Origin: Thermoplasmatota archaeon
GTDB lineage: Archaea > Thermoplasmatota > Thermoplasmata > GCA-020350865 > JAUVCJ01
Length of the DNA: 23,701 nucleotides
Reading direction: 5' to 3'
Assembly: GCA_030595765.1 (NCBI GenBank)
Contig: JAUVCJ010000008.1
Location: forward strand, 1-23,701
The first letter of the stretch is position 1. Every line of letters begins with the position of its first letter. Under the pieces are notes generated by a model. It saw only the letters and a program-made list of their open reading frames with translations. It ran no database searches and was not told where the DNA came from. Position numbers and translations under genes: made by a program. Below are positions 23,364-23,701 of this stretch, in pieces.

Positions 23364-23513
23364 GTGCATACAATTGAGACGCGGGATATATATAATTATC
23401 GTTTTGAATGTTTCAATCATTGCCCGACAAAAGCAATCTACACGAACAAGTTCAAAGGAGAAGGGCATTACCCCGAACCTATTGAGCAGTTGAAGGAGAA
23501 GCTGAAGGCTTGA
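23364..23513 (+). pseudogene. C-terminal remnant of a 4Fe-4S ferredoxin-like protein
   Basis: An open plus-strand frame reaches a TGA at 23511-23513 and reads ECFNHCPTKAIYTNKF then GEGHYPEPIEQLKEKLKA. CFNHCPTKAI is the second half of a bacterial-type ferredoxin cluster motif (CxxxCP), and the basic tail resembles ferredoxin/flavodoxin fusion proteins. Nothing upstream supplies the other cysteines, because the AbiE promoter begins there. The 5' part appears lost, possibly when the AbiE pair arrived. GTG 23364 is the first possible start, but no ribosome-binding site supports it. Confidence 0.6.
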
Positions 23514-23579
23514 TGGATAAGCCATGTAGTATGTACAATGGAGGAAATCCGATAATGGAAAAGCGCGTGTATGAAGCAA

Positions 23580-23588
23580 TATTTTTTA
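23580..23588 (+). terminator. Possible T-run terminator
   Basis: A run of six T (23582-23587) follows the ferredoxin remnant and precedes the next promoter-like box. It would suit an archaeal terminator for any transcript of the remnant, but it is short and lies in an open frame. Confidence 0.25.
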
Positions 23589-23629
23589 AGCAGTTAATCT
23601 TATATTGTTCTAAATTCAGGGATGATTGC

Positions 23630-23701
23630 ATGAAAAAACAAATAACAGTGCGTGCTTGTGATGGTTGTGAGACGATATTAACTGGATCAGAAGATGCACT
23701 C
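23630..23701 (+). CDS. Start of a protein with an N-terminal CxxC, cut by the window end
   Basis: ATG 23630 opens MKKQITVRACDGCETILTG and continues in frame to the window edge, 24 codons. The CDGC pair early in the sequence suggests a small zinc-binding protein. TTATAT at 23600-23605 is centred about 27 nt upstream, which favours a leaderless start here. The same frame is also open back to ATG 23513, overlapping the TGA of the ferredoxin remnant, so a longer protein of 39 more residues is possible. Function cannot be judged from the fragment. Confidence 0.55.
   Translation, partial: MKKQITVRACDGCETILTGSEDAL

Noticed and set aside
23101..23493. 130-codon plus-strand frame across the AbiEi start and the ferredoxin remnant
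   Set aside because: It is antisense to abiEi and in a different frame from the recognisable ferredoxin motif.

Overview
The window looks like chromosomal DNA from an archaeon, most likely an uncultivated member of the Thermoplasmatota (Thermoplasmata-type Euryarchaeota). The supporting signs are an archaeal-type NOG1 GTPase, TATA-like boxes centred about 27 nt upstream of several start codons (leaderless promoters), a large NosD-type beta-helix surface protein with a C-terminal membrane anchor, several zinc-ribbon proteins, and an oligo-T terminator. The phylum is inferred from gene content; no rRNA or tRNA gene was seen.

Layout. 1-1.1 kb: a minus-strand BRO-N/DinD-like gene preceded by a possible 31-codon leader ORF. 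1.4-5.5 kb: a double zf-TFIIB protein, a convergent NOG1 GTPase, and a plus-strand cluster of a small winged-helix-like protein, a Trm9-like tRNA methyltransferase and a rhomboid protease with a C-terminal zinc ribbon. 5.5-9.9 kb: a radical SAM enzyme (minus) and a large exported, membrane-anchored alpha/alpha-toroid-like protein (plus) diverge around six 28-bp tandem repeats. These are followed by a convergent Sm_multidrug_ex membrane protein. 9.9-11.9 kb: an SPFH protein lies between two decayed relics of secreted proteins that share the same C-terminal motif. One of the relics keeps the signal peptide and prodomain of a subtilisin-like protease. 12-18.7 kb: a 3-hydroxyacyl-CoA dehydrogenase, a 1,700-residue beta-helix/coiled-coil surface protein and a decayed universal stress protein. 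18.8-21.8 kb: an fRMsr-like GAF protein, a multi-zinc-ribbon protein, an isoprenylcysteine-methyltransferase-like membrane enzyme and a divergent GyrI-like protein. 21.8-23.7 kb: an AbiE toxin-antitoxin pair, a ferredoxin C-terminal remnant and the start of another gene.

Most genes are housekeeping or cell-surface genes in short transcription units. I see no complete large new defence or biosynthetic system. The most interesting structures are regulatory and evolutionary. A six-unit 28-bp array sits exactly between two divergent core promoters. A near-palindromic TATA box lies midway between two divergent start codons. Paired gene relics share a GYWMYL terminus, and the last bases of one now form the TATA-like box of the neighbouring gene. 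The AbiE pair abuts a truncated iron-sulfur gene.
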